Shown here one piece after another: positions 1 through 9,700 of a stretch of DNA of 64,000 nucleotides (position 1 is the first letter of the stretch; the number at the start of each line of letters is the position of its first letter). The notes below the pieces were generated by a model, which saw only the letters and a list, made by a program, of their open reading frames with translations, had not been told where the DNA came from and searched no databases. The position numbers and the translations under genes were made by a program. The stretch is from Butyrivibrio sp. (GTDB lineage Bacteria; Bacillota; Clostridia; Lachnospirales; Lachnospiraceae), in NCBI GenBank assembly GCA_017470505.1, contig JAFUYO010000010.1:17608-81607 (forward strand), given 5' to 3'.

Positions 1-882
1 GCTGATGGGGATGCTGCTGGTAAACTCACCGCCGACGGGAGCTTTTTTCCATATTTCGGGAGCCGCCTTAAGGCCGTCCTCCTCCCCGGTTTCGTTGTAC
101 TCTCCGCCGTTTTCTATCCATCCAAGCCACGTGTGGGTATCCTGCGCATGCCCTGTCATATCATTAAATACACCAAAGCCCTCCGGGAGCTCTGCAAAGG
201 GTCTTCTCATCAGGAGCCTTGCGTTTGGAAAAGCTGTCAGATAGGGCTTTACATACTTCTCCCTGATTTCTTTTTCAGGCATTCTCGGTATCCCTGCGGG
301 GTAATAGGTGTGCCACTCACCCCAGTGCCCGAGACTTCCAAGCTCAACGTATTTCAAAAAATCATCGCCGGAAAAGTGCCTTCCAATCTCGGCGATCACC
401 TTCTCGTGTTCCTGTATGAACACTTCGTTCCCGTAGTCAGGGCCGTATCCCCTTCCGTACTCTATATCGTAGAACTCTCCGTCACCGGTCTTGTCGTAGA
501 GCCAATTCGGGATGTCCATGTGCTCCTCATCGGAGGGAAGGTCGCATACAAAGCGAAGGACGAGGTTTTTTCCCTCGGCCCTCCATCTCTTAAGATCATA
601 GTTTTCTTCAATTTCATCCCATCTGTAGTCCCCCTCATTTGGCTCGAGTTCGCTCCAGAGAAGGTTCATATACACCAGCGTCGCGTTTTCGCAAAGCGAC
701 GTGCTCGTCGATGAAGGTGCATATCCCACATAGGGGTTTAAGAGAAAGCTGTCATCTCTTGCATACTTGTAAGATCTGACAGCAGGTGAAAAGAAATTCA
801 TCTTTATCGCTCCGATTGACAATATTGCCACCACTACTAAAAGAGCAATGGCAACAACTGACCGAATGCCTCTTTTAGCCAT
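1..882 (-). CDS. Glycosidase-like exported protein (DUF4874/DUF4832 type), 3' end outside window
   Basis: The reading frame is open for 294 codons from an ATG at 882 to the window edge, so the C-terminus is missing. The first 25 residues form a signal peptide or anchor (MAKRGIRSVVAIALLVVVAI). The mature part reads like a TIM-barrel glycosidase: LLNPYVGYAP, then MNLLWSELEPNEGDYRWDEI, then YVELGSLGHWGEWHTYYP. That order matches the DUF4874/DUF4832 proteins (NP-x-x-G-Y start, W-x-x-LEP-x-x-G-x-Y, then H/GxWGEW), whose activity is not known to me. Its start overlaps the DUF4956 stop by 8 bp, which places it last among the visible genes of the Pel operon. A role in trimming or binding the polymer is an inference from position only. 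Confidence 0.6.
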   Translation of the reverse strand, partial: MAKRGIRSVVAIALLVVVAILSIGAIKMNFFSPAVRSYKYARDDSFLLNPYVGYAPSSTSTSLCENATLVYMNLLWSELEPNEGDYRWDEIEENYDLKRWRAEGKNLVLRFVCDLPSDEEHMDIPNWLYDKTGDGEFYDIEYGRGYGPDYGNEVFIQEHEKVIAEIGRHFSGDDFLKYVELGSLGHWGEWHTYYPAGIPRMPEKEIREKYVKPYLTAFPNARLLMRRPFAELPEGFGVFNDMTGHAQDTHTWLGWIENGGEYNETGEEDGLKAAPEIWKKAPVGGEFTSSIPIS

Positions 883-1546
883 TATATTCTCCGTTGTACT
901 GAATGAGGGTAATGTCCTTGACCTTGTCGATGCTCCTGATCTTCTCCTCGAAGAGGAAGTTGTCATCCTTGCAGTAAACCTCGACTGCAAGCTCAGTTAT
1001 ATCGCCTCTGAGTGTCCTTGACTTTACAACATGTTTCATCTTGCCGAAGGCTCTGAGGACGTCATCTCCTGCATCTGTCCCCTCGTAGTGGATGACAGCC
1101 ACATAGACCTGCCCCTTTGAAGGCCTTGCGTAAAAACAGGCGAGCATGATGATTATGATGAGCGAAGCCGAGAGCGTCAAGATGTACATTCCCGCTCCCG
1201 CAGTGATGCCACCTGTGATAGCCCAGAACAGGTACAACAGATCAAGCGGATCCTTTATCGCTGTCCTGAACCTGACAATAGACAGGGCGCCGACCATACC
1301 GAGGGAAATCACGATATTGGTGCTGATTGCAAGTGTCACCATGCAGGTCAGAAGGCACATCCCGACAAGTGTCACGGCAAAGCTCTTGGAAAAGATAACT
1401 CCCGCATAGAAATGCCTGTAGACCATGTAGATAAGCAGTCCCAGGACCAGAGCTATCACCATTGAAATGATGATGTTGCCCACATCTGTGGTTGAATATG
1501 CATCTGAATTAAGAATTGAATTTTTGATAAAATCTCTTGCGCTCAT
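875..1546 (-). CDS. DUF4956 family membrane protein
   Basis: This 223-residue protein has a short N-terminal segment, about four hydrophobic helices (residues about 22-150) and a soluble C-terminal domain of about 70 residues. The motif GALSIVRFRTAIKDP in the loop after the third helix is the hallmark of DUF4956 proteins. The C-terminal part (VAVIHYEGTD to DITLIQYNGE) has the alternating pattern of a small ferredoxin-like fold. The family is commonly encoded beside VTC-like and CotH-like genes, as here. Its start overlaps the VTC-like gene by 4 bp. The molecular function is unknown. I infer a membrane partner of the VTC/CotH pair in the Pel operon. Confidence 0.8.
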   Translation of the reverse strand: MSARDFIKNSILNSDAYSTTDVGNIIISMVIALVLGLLIYMVYRHFYAGVIFSKSFAVTLVGMCLLTCMVTLAISTNIVISLGMVGALSIVRFRTAIKDPLDLLYLFWAITGGITAGAGMYILTLSASLIIIIMLACFYARPSKGQVYVAVIHYEGTDAGDDVLRAFGKMKHVVKSRTLRGDITELAVEVYCKDDNFLFEEKIRSIDKVKDITLIQYNGEYNG

Positions 1547-2268
1547 ATAAGGCTCCTCTCATTTACATAATATCCGGGCCCGTGTAAATAGGCCGTCTTG
1601 TCACAACAAATAACATATTTCGATGCCGCCACCATCTCACTTGCATACGGCACAATAAGGTCCTTTACCATCTTTGGCTGGAACTCGGTGTACTTAACCT
1701 CCAGTATCAGCTTGTCGGATGGAAGTGCGGGAAGTGTGGGAAGATCCGGATCAAAAATATCGTATCCTCCTATCGCCGCTCTGACCTTCTTGTCAAAGGT
1801 TATCCTGACCGTTCCCTCATCCATGATAAAGGGCGTCCTGTCATAGTCGACTATAACTCTAGGCCGCAACATGTTGCTGATACATTCTACGTAGAACTCC
1901 TTTAAAAGGTTCTTTTCGCTGTGCAAAAGAAATTCGTAATCGCCATCAAGTATCCTGTAGAACTCATCCCTTGAAAGAGATGCGGATTCCTTGTAGATGT
2001 ACTTGTCGTGTTTGGTCTTCCTCTCAAGCTTTATGGAAGAGTCGGAGTAATTGTATATCCTTATCCGGTATTTTTTGCGGAAATAAATTCCCATCTCCTT
2101 CTCTTCATAAGCGCTCCCGAAATAGTCGTCAAAATACAGGCTCCTTATCAGGTATTCGCCCCCCTCAGCGTGCGGATCAAGCTGAAAATAAGGCTGCATC
2201 TTTCGCCTTAGGGCCTCGTATTCAGGATAGCTTATGAGATACTTCCACTCGTATCTGAATTTTTTCAT
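1543..2268 (-). CDS. VTC-domain protein (polyphosphate polymerase type)
   Basis: At 241 residues this is a stand-alone VTC catalytic-type domain, the fold that in yeast Vtc4 makes polyphosphate from ATP inside a tunnel lined with basic residues. Visible signatures are FRYEWKYLIS at the start, RSLYFDDYFGSAYEEK, the basic strand RKKYRIRIYN, IKLERKTKHDKYIYK, and ILEVKYTEF near the C-terminus. These supply the alternating Arg/Lys and the Glu expected of the tunnel. It lies between the CotH-like and DUF4956 genes and overlaps the latter by 4 bp. Whether the bacterial protein makes polyphosphate or modifies a sugar polymer cannot be told from sequence. Confidence 0.8.
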   Translation of the reverse strand: MKKFRYEWKYLISYPEYEALRRKMQPYFQLDPHAEGGEYLIRSLYFDDYFGSAYEEKEMGIYFRKKYRIRIYNYSDSSIKLERKTKHDKYIYKESASLSRDEFYRILDGDYEFLLHSEKNLLKEFYVECISNMLRPRVIVDYDRTPFIMDEGTVRITFDKKVRAAIGGYDIFDPDLPTLPALPSDKLILEVKYTEFQPKMVKDLIVPYASEMVAASKYVICCDKTAYLHGPGYYVNERSLI

Positions 2269-2275
2269 AGGCTCA

Positions 2276-4105
2276 TTAAAACTCTCCTTCTAACTGTTCA
2301 AGTCTGACTACGCTTCCGTCCTCAAATACATAAAAGCAGACGACGCCGTAGACCTTACTTGAGGTCTCCTCTATTACATAGTAGTCAAATGCCGGAGTTG
2401 TGTGTCCTTCAGAATCGGTAGCCTCAACCTTCAAAAAGTACTGCCCCGGCTCTAAAACTTTTCCCTCATATTTTGCAACCTGACCCTTGTAGCTGTCAAT
2501 TACCTCTGTGAAATTATAATCCCTTGAAACCGAAAAAGTATATGTTATATCGTCCTGCTGGAAGTCAAAGGACTGATCCCAGTAATACATAAACTTCTCT
2601 CTCTCCGGTATAGGTTCCTGGGCGTAAAAAGGCATCGGAAACTGCAGCGTTTCCACATAATTATCATAGTAAAAATCCACAAGGTCGGGAAGTTTCCCTG
2701 CAACAAAGTCGTATTCCTCAGGTGTCAGGGACTCGTTGAAAACATCGGGCTCCCTGAATACATACGGCTCGACAACCTCTCTATACTTTTTAACTTCACT
2801 TAAAAGCCTCTCCTTTGAGAGGTATTCCTTAAGATCAAGAACCGCGCTGTCAAGCTCTTTTCTGAAGTTCTCTGACTTAAGGCACCTCTGGAACAGGACG
2901 TTTCCCCAGTAGTTACTGACTCCTCTCTCCCATCCGCCGTAGTCAACGCGGTCTTCCAGTAAAAGCTCATCGTAGTTAAAGCTCGCGTCATAGTCCCAGG
3001 GAAGGAAGTACCATCTCTCGGAATTTTTGGAGCTGTAGAGGTAACAGTTTCTGTTCTGGGTATCGATGTTTCCGGTCAGAATGTTAAAAGCAAGCCAGTA
3101 AGTAATATTCTCCCTGTCAAAGTACTCATCGATGATCTCGTCTATCGGAGTCGAGTAATCATTTACTTTCTCAATCATCTTCAAAAGCTTTCTGTTGTCC
3201 TCATCTCCCTTTATCTCAAGCACGCTCTCAATGGCTCTCCTGTCAAAAGTCGGATCCGAGGTCAGTTTCAGCTTATCCTCATACCTGTAAAACTCAAACT
3301 CATTAACCTTGTAGAGATGCCCGTACTTGTCCAGTCCGTGGCTCTTAAGGGCAGTTTTGTTGAGCTGCTCAACCTGGGTGTAGAGCCCGTAATCCTCAAA
3401 ACCGCTATCGTCGCCGTCGGTCAGGTCATTTACGTACAGATGAACAAAGTGGGTTCTAAGACTCATCAGCTGATCAATCTCTGACAGAAGTGAAAAACAC
3501 ATCTTGTTCCTGAATCTGAGTCCGTCTGCCATATGCTTGTTGAGCGCTATGGTGGTCTGCCCGTTCCAGGAGCCCATGTCGTCTTTTAGTTCTATCTTGT
3601 AATTCTTCTGAACGTAAGCGCTCGACGTCTGACCTCTTATCTGCACCGTCGCATTCGGTGTAACCCTGCCGTAGCCCAGATTCCCGGGCTTTATTCCGTT
3701 CTCGTCTCCCACCTGCAAAAGACCTTCGACCTTGTATCTGTCTATTCCACGTTCATTGTAGTAGTAGGCCGAGTAGGTGTTTACCTCCTCCCAGGTGTGG
3801 TCCGTTCCGTCGGCGCTGTTCCCTGTCCTGACAGTGAGGTACATTGTCGTCACATCGTTGTTGTCGTCGTATAGAAGTCTCTTATCCCGAAGGTGCCTTA
3901 CAGATGATTTATCATCACCCGAAGTATTTACAGTTTCAGTACTGCCGCTCCCCAAAAGATCGATATTGCCCTGATCGGAATCTTCTTCCCTGGTCAGGCT
4001 GATCCCCATATATTCTTTCAGTATAACCTCATAATTTGCGCCGATCACAATAACTGCGAGGAGCAAAATCGTAATCAGTACGAGCTTTATAGTACCCTTT
4101 TTCAT
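2276..4105 (-). CDS. CotH kinase-family exported protein
   Basis: This 609-residue protein has one N-terminal membrane helix (residues about 6-25, LVLITILLLAVIVIGANYEV) and a large extracellular part. The CotH core is recognisable from VQIRGQTSSAYVQKNYKIEL, then ALNKHMADGLRFRNKMCFSL, RTHFVHLYVND and the acidic metal motif WYFLPWDYDASF. CotH proteins are atypical secreted protein kinases, first known from spore coats. The C-terminal roughly 90 residues look like a beta-sandwich (FSVSRDYNFTEVIDSYKG). It overlaps pelG by 4 bp and sits 7 bp from the VTC-like gene. In this context the substrate could be a surface protein or the polysaccharide itself, which is inference. Confidence 0.8.
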   Translation of the reverse strand: MKKGTIKLVLITILLLAVIVIGANYEVILKEYMGISLTREEDSDQGNIDLLGSGSTETVNTSGDDKSSVRHLRDKRLLYDDNNDVTTMYLTVRTGNSADGTDHTWEEVNTYSAYYYNERGIDRYKVEGLLQVGDENGIKPGNLGYGRVTPNATVQIRGQTSSAYVQKNYKIELKDDMGSWNGQTTIALNKHMADGLRFRNKMCFSLLSEIDQLMSLRTHFVHLYVNDLTDGDDSGFEDYGLYTQVEQLNKTALKSHGLDKYGHLYKVNEFEFYRYEDKLKLTSDPTFDRRAIESVLEIKGDEDNRKLLKMIEKVNDYSTPIDEIIDEYFDRENITYWLAFNILTGNIDTQNRNCYLYSSKNSERWYFLPWDYDASFNYDELLLEDRVDYGGWERGVSNYWGNVLFQRCLKSENFRKELDSAVLDLKEYLSKERLLSEVKKYREVVEPYVFREPDVFNESLTPEEYDFVAGKLPDLVDFYYDNYVETLQFPMPFYAQEPIPEREKFMYYWDQSFDFQQDDITYTFSVSRDYNFTEVIDSYKGQVAKYEGKVLEPGQYFLKVEATDSEGHTTPAFDYYVIEETSSKVYGVVCFYVFEDGSVVRLEQLEGEF

Positions 4106-5577
4106 TGTCTTACCTCTCTGCCGGTCAGGTATTTCTTTTCTTTCTCAAGAATCTTTTCGTAGAGCCTTGTCGCAATGCCGTATTTGGGCTCTGCGAGCAT
4201 AGGCTGGGTGCTGAGTATGTGGTACGGAAGCCTCTTTGTAAAGCTTGCGAGCATCCATATCCCCGCAACCAGATAGATGATAGAGGCAAACGCGAAGGCA
4301 AAGCCGTAAAACCTCATCTCGAACCGGAGCGAGAAAAGGCAGCCTGCTGTTGAGAGAATCGCAAAAATAAGCGTTGCTGTCAGGGTGTCTCTGTAGTCAG
4401 TAAAATACATGAGTATCATGATTATCACATTCCCGACCGCGTAGGCTCCGTACCCCACGCACAGTATCCTGAAGTACCCCTCCATCATCGCATCAAATCC
4501 GAGCGGAAGCCGGCTTAAGACAACCAGTCCCACAGAGAGCATTATAGCTGTCGCATAGAGTTGTCTCCTTGCGGTGTAGATGAGCTCGTGCTCGAGAACG
4601 GTCAGCATCTCGCTCTCCGCCTGTTCAATCTCCACAATGGAGCCCTTCCCGTTAAAGAGATCGTAGTACTTCCTGTACTTCGGGTAGAGATTGACCTCCA
4701 CGGAGACAACGAAGTTGATTGTGGTTATCAGTATCGTCATGAAGGCAAAGAGCGCAGCTATATCATGCTGCGGCGCCGCATAGAACAATCCCTTTATACA
4801 TCTTCCGATGGACGAAAACCACGCTATCACCAGATGTGAAAAGAGTCCCACATTGGTAAAAAAGCTTATTATAACAAGCTCCCTGTACTCGTCGAACCAG
4901 GGCAGAAAATCAAAATGCCTCTGATTGGAGTTTGGAAAAAACCTGTACAAGAGCGCCATATCAACAGCCATCATGACTCCGTATCCCATGACTATTCCAA
5001 ACATCATGACTTCCAATGAGCCGCCGGCAAGATAAGTCCCGATAAAGGCTGTCGCTGTCGATGTCAGGATTGCTGCGACATACGACATTACGATTCCCTT
5101 GTAGTCCTTGATCGCCGAGAGGTAGTTCATCTGTGTCCACACAGTCAGAAGCTCCATAAACAGCACAAAAACGAGAAAACAGAGCCTTACTGAAAGCCCC
5201 GAAAAAAACAGAAATACTACCCACAACACTGCCCCTGTCGGCAATATAAACCATAAGACGCCCTCGAGTGAGGGGAGAATGTCCTCGTCCTTTCCCGCAT
5301 ACAGAAGATCCGCGACAAACCTCGTCATTACCATCGAAAAAATGCTGGTGTGCATCATCGACCCCAGAAGCGAATACGTGATGATGCTGACCATCAGATC
5401 CGTATCTGCTTCAGATACCCCCGCCCATTTTGCAACTGCGCTGATCGTGAGAAGGAACGACACCCCCAAAAGCATCGGGCCTGCAGTAACCATGCCCGTG
5501 TAGCCGTAGGCGCGAAGTCTCGACAAAATGCCGGTCGCACTAAAAAGTTTTTTTAGTTCAAATCCTATTCCTGCCAT
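4102..5577 (-). CDS. pelG: PelG-like polysaccharide transporter (MATE/Wzx type)
   Basis: The protein is 491 residues long with about 12 hydrophobic helices. It opens with MAGIGFELKKLFSATGILSR and RAYGYTGMVTAGPMLLG, the very conserved start of PelG, a polysaccharide-type flippase of the MOP superfamily. In Pseudomonas PelG forms an inner-membrane complex with PelD and PelE. The central cytoplasmic loop (about residues 290-345) and the last 30 residues (KYGIATRLYEKILEKEKKYL) are charged. It overlaps pelF by 13 bp upstream and cotH by 4 bp downstream, consistent with translational coupling. I judge it intact. Confidence 0.88.
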   Translation of the reverse strand: MAGIGFELKKLFSATGILSRLRAYGYTGMVTAGPMLLGVSFLLTISAVAKWAGVSEADTDLMVSIITYSLLGSMMHTSIFSMVMTRFVADLLYAGKDEDILPSLEGVLWFILPTGAVLWVVFLFFSGLSVRLCFLVFVLFMELLTVWTQMNYLSAIKDYKGIVMSYVAAILTSTATAFIGTYLAGGSLEVMMFGIVMGYGVMMAVDMALLYRFFPNSNQRHFDFLPWFDEYRELVIISFFTNVGLFSHLVIAWFSSIGRCIKGLFYAAPQHDIAALFAFMTILITTINFVVSVEVNLYPKYRKYYDLFNGKGSIVEIEQAESEMLTVLEHELIYTARRQLYATAIMLSVGLVVLSRLPLGFDAMMEGYFRILCVGYGAYAVGNVIIMILMYFTDYRDTLTATLIFAILSTAGCLFSLRFEMRFYGFAFAFASIIYLVAGIWMLASFTKRLPYHILSTQPMLAEPKYGIATRLYEKILEKEKKYLTGREVRQ

Positions 5578-6980
5578 TTACTTGCTGCCTCACAGTACAG
5601 ATCGTTGTAGCGCTTCATCATAAACGGATGCTGATAGAAGGTTTTTACCCTCAGCTTTCCTACTTCACCCATCTTTATCCTCTCATCCTTCTCTCTGCAC
5701 ATCTTCTCCATCGCCTTTGCAAGGCCCTCCCTGTGCATAGGAGGAACGCAGTAGCCCGCGATTCCAAAAAGGTCGCCCTCCTCGCCCTCGATCAGCTGCC
5801 TGCAGCATCCGACGTCTGTCGTCACCGCGGGGCGCCCTGCCGCAAAGGACTCGAGGACAGATAGAGGCTGTCCTTCAGATATGCTTGTAAGGACCGTGAA
5901 GTCCAGTTTTTTCATGTATTCAATGACATTTACCTGTCCGACAAATTTAAGGTTCTTCAGCCCGAGCTGGTCTGTGAGCTCGTAACACTCCCTGGCGTAT
6001 TCCTCATCGTCAACTCCACCCATGATGTGGAGTCTTACATTCGGGAATTTGCTTGTAAGCTCGTGGAAGGCGTAGATAAGCGTCTTTACGTCTTTTATCT
6101 GGGCGAGTCTTATGACCGCTCCGATATCGACATAGCCATCGTCCTCCTTTGGCGGTATGTCACAGAATTTCTCATAGTGGATGCCGTTTGGTATGACATG
6201 GCATCTCTCTTTTGCCGCACCCAGGTCCTGCTGGATCTTGCTTGCATTTCCAAAAAGACAGGTGATAAATCTCGACCTCGAATAGGCTGCGTCCGAGAGC
6301 ATATAAAAGAACTTTATCCACTGCCTCTTAAACGCAGGTATGACCCACTGCGCCCTTATGATCTCCTCTTCCCTCTCTCTGGAGTAAATGCCGTGTTCCG
6401 TCAGGATCAAAGGCTTCCCCGTCTTGAAGTGCCCAAGCGCACCCAGAAGACCGCCGTAGCCGGTACAGATGGTGTGGTAAACGTCTGCCTCGGGGACCCT
6501 GCTCCCTATAAGGTGAAGTACAGGCAGCATCATCGACCTCATGGTGTGGAAGGTGTCGGCAAATGCTACATAGGGGTACTTCTCCTTGCAGAGTTCTATC
6601 AGAATGTCGAGGAACTCCTCGCTCATAAGAAAGCTCGCGGGATTGTATCTCTTGTTCTGGTACATGTTAAAGAGCTCGTCCCAGTCCGGTCTCTCACAGT
6701 CGATAAAATCTGTGAGAGCCTCCATCTCATTGTCTGAAAGCGAAAATCTGGCTCCTCTCTTTGCACGTATCTTAAGCGCATCGTCGAGGAACACCTCACG
6801 CACTTCTGTCACGTTTTCCGGAAGCTCGTACTTGAAATTCCCCTTATCGGCAGCCTTTGCTGCGATGACCCACAGCACAAACTCATGCTGCGGACAGGCC
6901 TTTATGAAGTTGTGAGCCCAGGATGAGACGCCGCCGAATGTGTACGGGTAGCTCCCCTCCAGGATCATGCAGATCCTCAT
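5565..6980 (-). CDS. pelF: PelF-like glycosyltransferase, family GT4
   Basis: At 471 residues this matches PelF, the cytosolic UDP-sugar-using GT4 enzyme that polymerises Pel. The N-terminal half contains MILEGSYPYTFGGVSSWAHN, the PelF-specific opening, and ILTEHGIYSREREEEI. The C-terminal Rossmann half has HVIPNGIHYEKF, GAVIRLAQIKDVKTLI and the donor-binding E-x7-E motif SEGQPLSVLESFAAGRPAV. Both glutamates are present, so it should be active. The gene starts 3 bp after the upstream deacetylase gene and overlaps pelG by 13 bp. Confidence 0.92.
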   Translation of the reverse strand: MRICMILEGSYPYTFGGVSSWAHNFIKACPQHEFVLWVIAAKAADKGNFKYELPENVTEVREVFLDDALKIRAKRGARFSLSDNEMEALTDFIDCERPDWDELFNMYQNKRYNPASFLMSEEFLDILIELCKEKYPYVAFADTFHTMRSMMLPVLHLIGSRVPEADVYHTICTGYGGLLGALGHFKTGKPLILTEHGIYSREREEEIIRAQWVIPAFKRQWIKFFYMLSDAAYSRSRFITCLFGNASKIQQDLGAAKERCHVIPNGIHYEKFCDIPPKEDDGYVDIGAVIRLAQIKDVKTLIYAFHELTSKFPNVRLHIMGGVDDEEYARECYELTDQLGLKNLKFVGQVNVIEYMKKLDFTVLTSISEGQPLSVLESFAAGRPAVTTDVGCCRQLIEGEEGDLFGIAGYCVPPMHREGLAKAMEKMCREKDERIKMGEVGKLRVKTFYQHPFMMKRYNDLYCEAASKWQE

Positions 6981-6983
6981 ATT

Positions 6984-8804
6984 TTATCTCCTGACTATTA
7001 CAACCTTGGGCGACTTGACTTTGAGAAGGTAGAGCGTGTCATTTAACTTTGTGAGATCACCGCCGTAGCAGTTGCCCAGAACGCCCTCATTTGCCCTCAC
7101 AAAATAGTAAGCCGTATCAATAAGCCCCTGATTTTCAAGTGTCACGGAATTATAGTCGTATTTAAGTTCAGGTATCAGATTGACATATCTCTGAACTGCG
7201 CCGCCCATGCCGGAACCCGTGAGATTGCGTATCTGGCCCTTGGATGATTCGTCGAGCCAGGTCATGTATTCATCGAGCCTTTTGCTGTACTTCTCCCAGC
7301 CGAGCTCCGCACCTCTGTCCTCATCGAGGAGGTCATCGGGATGCATGAAGTGGCTGCTCACATAGTGGAAATTGAGCTCGGAGAAAGCCGCCAGCGTCAT
7401 ATAGTCGTCTATGATGCCTCCCGATACTATTCTCGGCGTCTCAACTATGCCGTCATCAGCCACGGTAAACTCCTGAAAGTACTCGTCAACTCCGTGAAAA
7501 TAAATACTTGCGATGGCCTTGATGTCACTGCTGCTGCCAAGTATGGCCCTGCCCTCCATCGACAATACATCTGATGGCGGAACATACACCGCAAATTCCT
7601 GATTCGGGAAGATGCTCTTTGAAAATCTCGAAAGCTCCGTAATAGCCTCACTTATCTTCTCATTGCTCTCCCAGGTCTTGTAGCCGAGGTCCTCGTGATA
7701 CATAAAATCCGGGCCGCATAGCGGCTGGTGGTTGTATCCGTGAAAGCCCAGCTCTCCTCCCTTATTCAGCAGCATATTTCCAAAGTAGTAATAATCTGCC
7801 GTGCTGTCATTTGGCGGGAGCTCTCCGTAGGTCTTATCTTCATAGTTTTCGATGATAAGACCCGTGTACCTGATCCCGTGCTTATCACCGAGCTTAAGTA
7901 CGTCAGGCCACCACACCGATGAGTAGAAATCAGCGATTCCCATCCCGTAGTCGCGCATTATGTACTCGCCGTTTCCGCTCGGAACGGGTGACGGAAAGTC
8001 GTCCAGGTAATAGGTCGAGGCATTTATGACGGGGTACGCAAAGATATCGTCAAGAAGCGTATAGCTGCTTGCAAATATCCCACGGTAGGCCTTCTCTGCG
8101 TACCCGAAATTACAGACAACGAATCTCCCTTCCTTGTAGTTTCGCTGCCATATAAGAGGAAGATTTTTTTCGGCTGTGTGGGCAACGACCTTGCACTGAT
8201 CATCGAGTTCAACTACAAGCGATGATTCATACGGGTCAGTTATCACGTAGGCCTGCTGCGCCCCAAGCATAAAGCCGGGGTCCGATACAAATGAGGCAAC
8301 CTCTCCAAAGTCGTACTGCGAGCTTATGATCCCCATCTTGCCCGCGATGTAGTCAAAGTACTCCGACTTATCAGGTGTCATCCCCAGCAGCATTCTGCCG
8401 CCCTCTCCGACCCAGGAGGATATGTCAAAGATCTTTTCTTCGAACACATCATAATTCCCTATCACAAACACGGCGGATTCATATCTGCCGAGCATAATAT
8501 CAAATCCTTTTATACCTTCACTCCCGACATCGTAGGAGTCGAAGGGGACGCGCATATCCTTCAGCACCTGGTCATAGATTTCCATCGCGTGAAAAGAGTT
8601 ATCTTCACCGGAGTCATATACCATGAGGCAGGTTTTTTCCCGCCTGCTCTTTTTGACATTCATCACCTGGTCGGGCGGAAGAAGGCTTACTGTCTCACTT
8701 CTCTTCTCATAGCTTATGCCCATGCTCTCCAGAAAAAGAACCACGAACATTCCGACAAAGCCCAGGACAACCCTGATGAGCGCGGCAAATCTCCTTTTCT
8801 TCAT
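6984..8804 (-). CDS. pelA: PelA-like membrane-anchored polysaccharide deacetylase (DUF2194 type)
   Basis: The protein has 606 residues with one N-terminal membrane helix (about residues 8-27) and an extracellular part. The first 240 residues look like a Rossmann-type (DUF2194-like) module. The rest is a carbohydrate esterase: ASTYYLDDFPSP carries the paired Asp (about residues 268-269), and LGFHGYNHQP carries the two His (about 355 and 359) that would bind metal in a CE4-like site. Gram-positive Pel operons encode a deacetylase-only PelA, lacking the hydrolase domain of the Pseudomonas protein, and this fits. It overlaps pelE by 4 bp. Deacetylation would add positive charge to the GalNAc/GlcNAc polymer. 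Confidence 0.82.
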   Translation of the reverse strand: MKKRRFAALIRVVLGFVGMFVVLFLESMGISYEKRSETVSLLPPDQVMNVKKSRREKTCLMVYDSGEDNSFHAMEIYDQVLKDMRVPFDSYDVGSEGIKGFDIMLGRYESAVFVIGNYDVFEEKIFDISSWVGEGGRMLLGMTPDKSEYFDYIAGKMGIISSQYDFGEVASFVSDPGFMLGAQQAYVITDPYESSLVVELDDQCKVVAHTAEKNLPLIWQRNYKEGRFVVCNFGYAEKAYRGIFASSYTLLDDIFAYPVINASTYYLDDFPSPVPSGNGEYIMRDYGMGIADFYSSVWWPDVLKLGDKHGIRYTGLIIENYEDKTYGELPPNDSTADYYYFGNMLLNKGGELGFHGYNHQPLCGPDFMYHEDLGYKTWESNEKISEAITELSRFSKSIFPNQEFAVYVPPSDVLSMEGRAILGSSSDIKAIASIYFHGVDEYFQEFTVADDGIVETPRIVSGGIIDDYMTLAAFSELNFHYVSSHFMHPDDLLDEDRGAELGWEKYSKRLDEYMTWLDESSKGQIRNLTGSGMGGAVQRYVNLIPELKYDYNSVTLENQGLIDTAYYFVRANEGVLGNCYGGDLTKLNDTLYLLKVKSPKVVIVRR

Positions 8805-9700
8805 GCCGGTGCCTCCCCGCTCTCAGGCTCCCAGAAGTCCATTATCTGCCTCATGCTCCTCGATATGTACTCGCCGCTCCTCTTTTTGCTCCTGATCATC
8901 TCTTTGGCCTTGTCGCCGGCGCCGCTCTCAACATAGTACCTGAATCTGAGGGGCCAGTTTCTCTCATCGTCAGGCCATCTTGCTTCCATTGCAGAAAGAG
9001 CCGCATCTGCCCTTGTCAGCTGCCCCGAGGCAAAAAAGCTCTTTACCAGTCTCTCGTAGTCGTCTATATTGGGATTTTTCGTGACCTTTTCTATCAGCAT
9101 CTGCTCATAGGTACTTCTCTGGATTTCAAGGAGCTGCCCCTGGATCATTCCGCTTGATATGTACTGCTCAAGGAAATCCGTGTATTCATCAAGGAGCCCT
9201 TCCCTACCTGGGTTTTGTGCATATTCCGCGCTGTACTCCTGCAGCTTTAAATCGTACTCCTTGGACAGCTCGACCATAGCCGTTGTCGCATAGTGTACAA
9301 CCTCAACGTCGTCGTTCATCCTTGCCTGGTTTATGACCGGCATGTAACCGTGCGCGTCGCTCATGAGAACGTCCATCATGACAGACCTTCTGACAGACGC
9401 CTCGTTCATGATAAGGGCATCCTCCAAAGGCACGATGTTGTCTGACTCAGCAGCCTGGATCGGAAGCTCCGATGAACCCTGAATATTGCCTTTGAGGCTC
9501 TCAAGGTCCTCATTTTTAACGCCTGTTTTCCCTCTGTTTATCAGGAAAGTAATGAGAAACGCACAGATAACACCCCAGAGGGGAATGAGGCCAACAAGAA
9601 TGAACATCGGCTCATCTATCTTGAGATACCCAAGTCCCGTTAAGACGTACACCAACATCACTATTAAGATATGGAAGATCAAAATAAAAAAATAAATCAT
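8801..9700 (-). CDS. pelE: PelE-like membrane protein with helical repeats
   Basis: At 299 residues this protein has two N-terminal membrane helices (about residues 2-20 and 30-50), then a cytoplasmic, all-helical region to the end. Segments such as YERLVKSFFASGQLTRADAA and RWPDDERNWPLRFRYYVESG look like TPR-type repeats. In Pseudomonas, PelE has the same layout and binds PelD and PelG in the synthase complex. It overlaps pelD by 4 bp and the deacetylase gene by 4 bp. Sequence conservation in this family is low, so the call rests on architecture and position. Confidence 0.8.
   Translation of the reverse strand: MIYFFILIFHILIVMLVYVLTGLGYLKIDEPMFILVGLIPLWGVICAFLITFLINRGKTGVKNEDLESLKGNIQGSSELPIQAAESDNIVPLEDALIMNEASVRRSVMMDVLMSDAHGYMPVINQARMNDDVEVVHYATTAMVELSKEYDLKLQEYSAEYAQNPGREGLLDEYTDFLEQYISSGMIQGQLLEIQRSTYEQMLIEKVTKNPNIDDYERLVKSFFASGQLTRADAALSAMEARWPDDERNWPLRFRYYVESGAGDKAKEMIRSKKRSGEYISRSMRQIMDFWEPESGEAPA

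Noticed and set aside
133-714. Plus-strand 193-codon ORF at the window start
   Set aside because: It is the shadow of the minus-strand glycosidase-like gene, whose product has clear family motifs.
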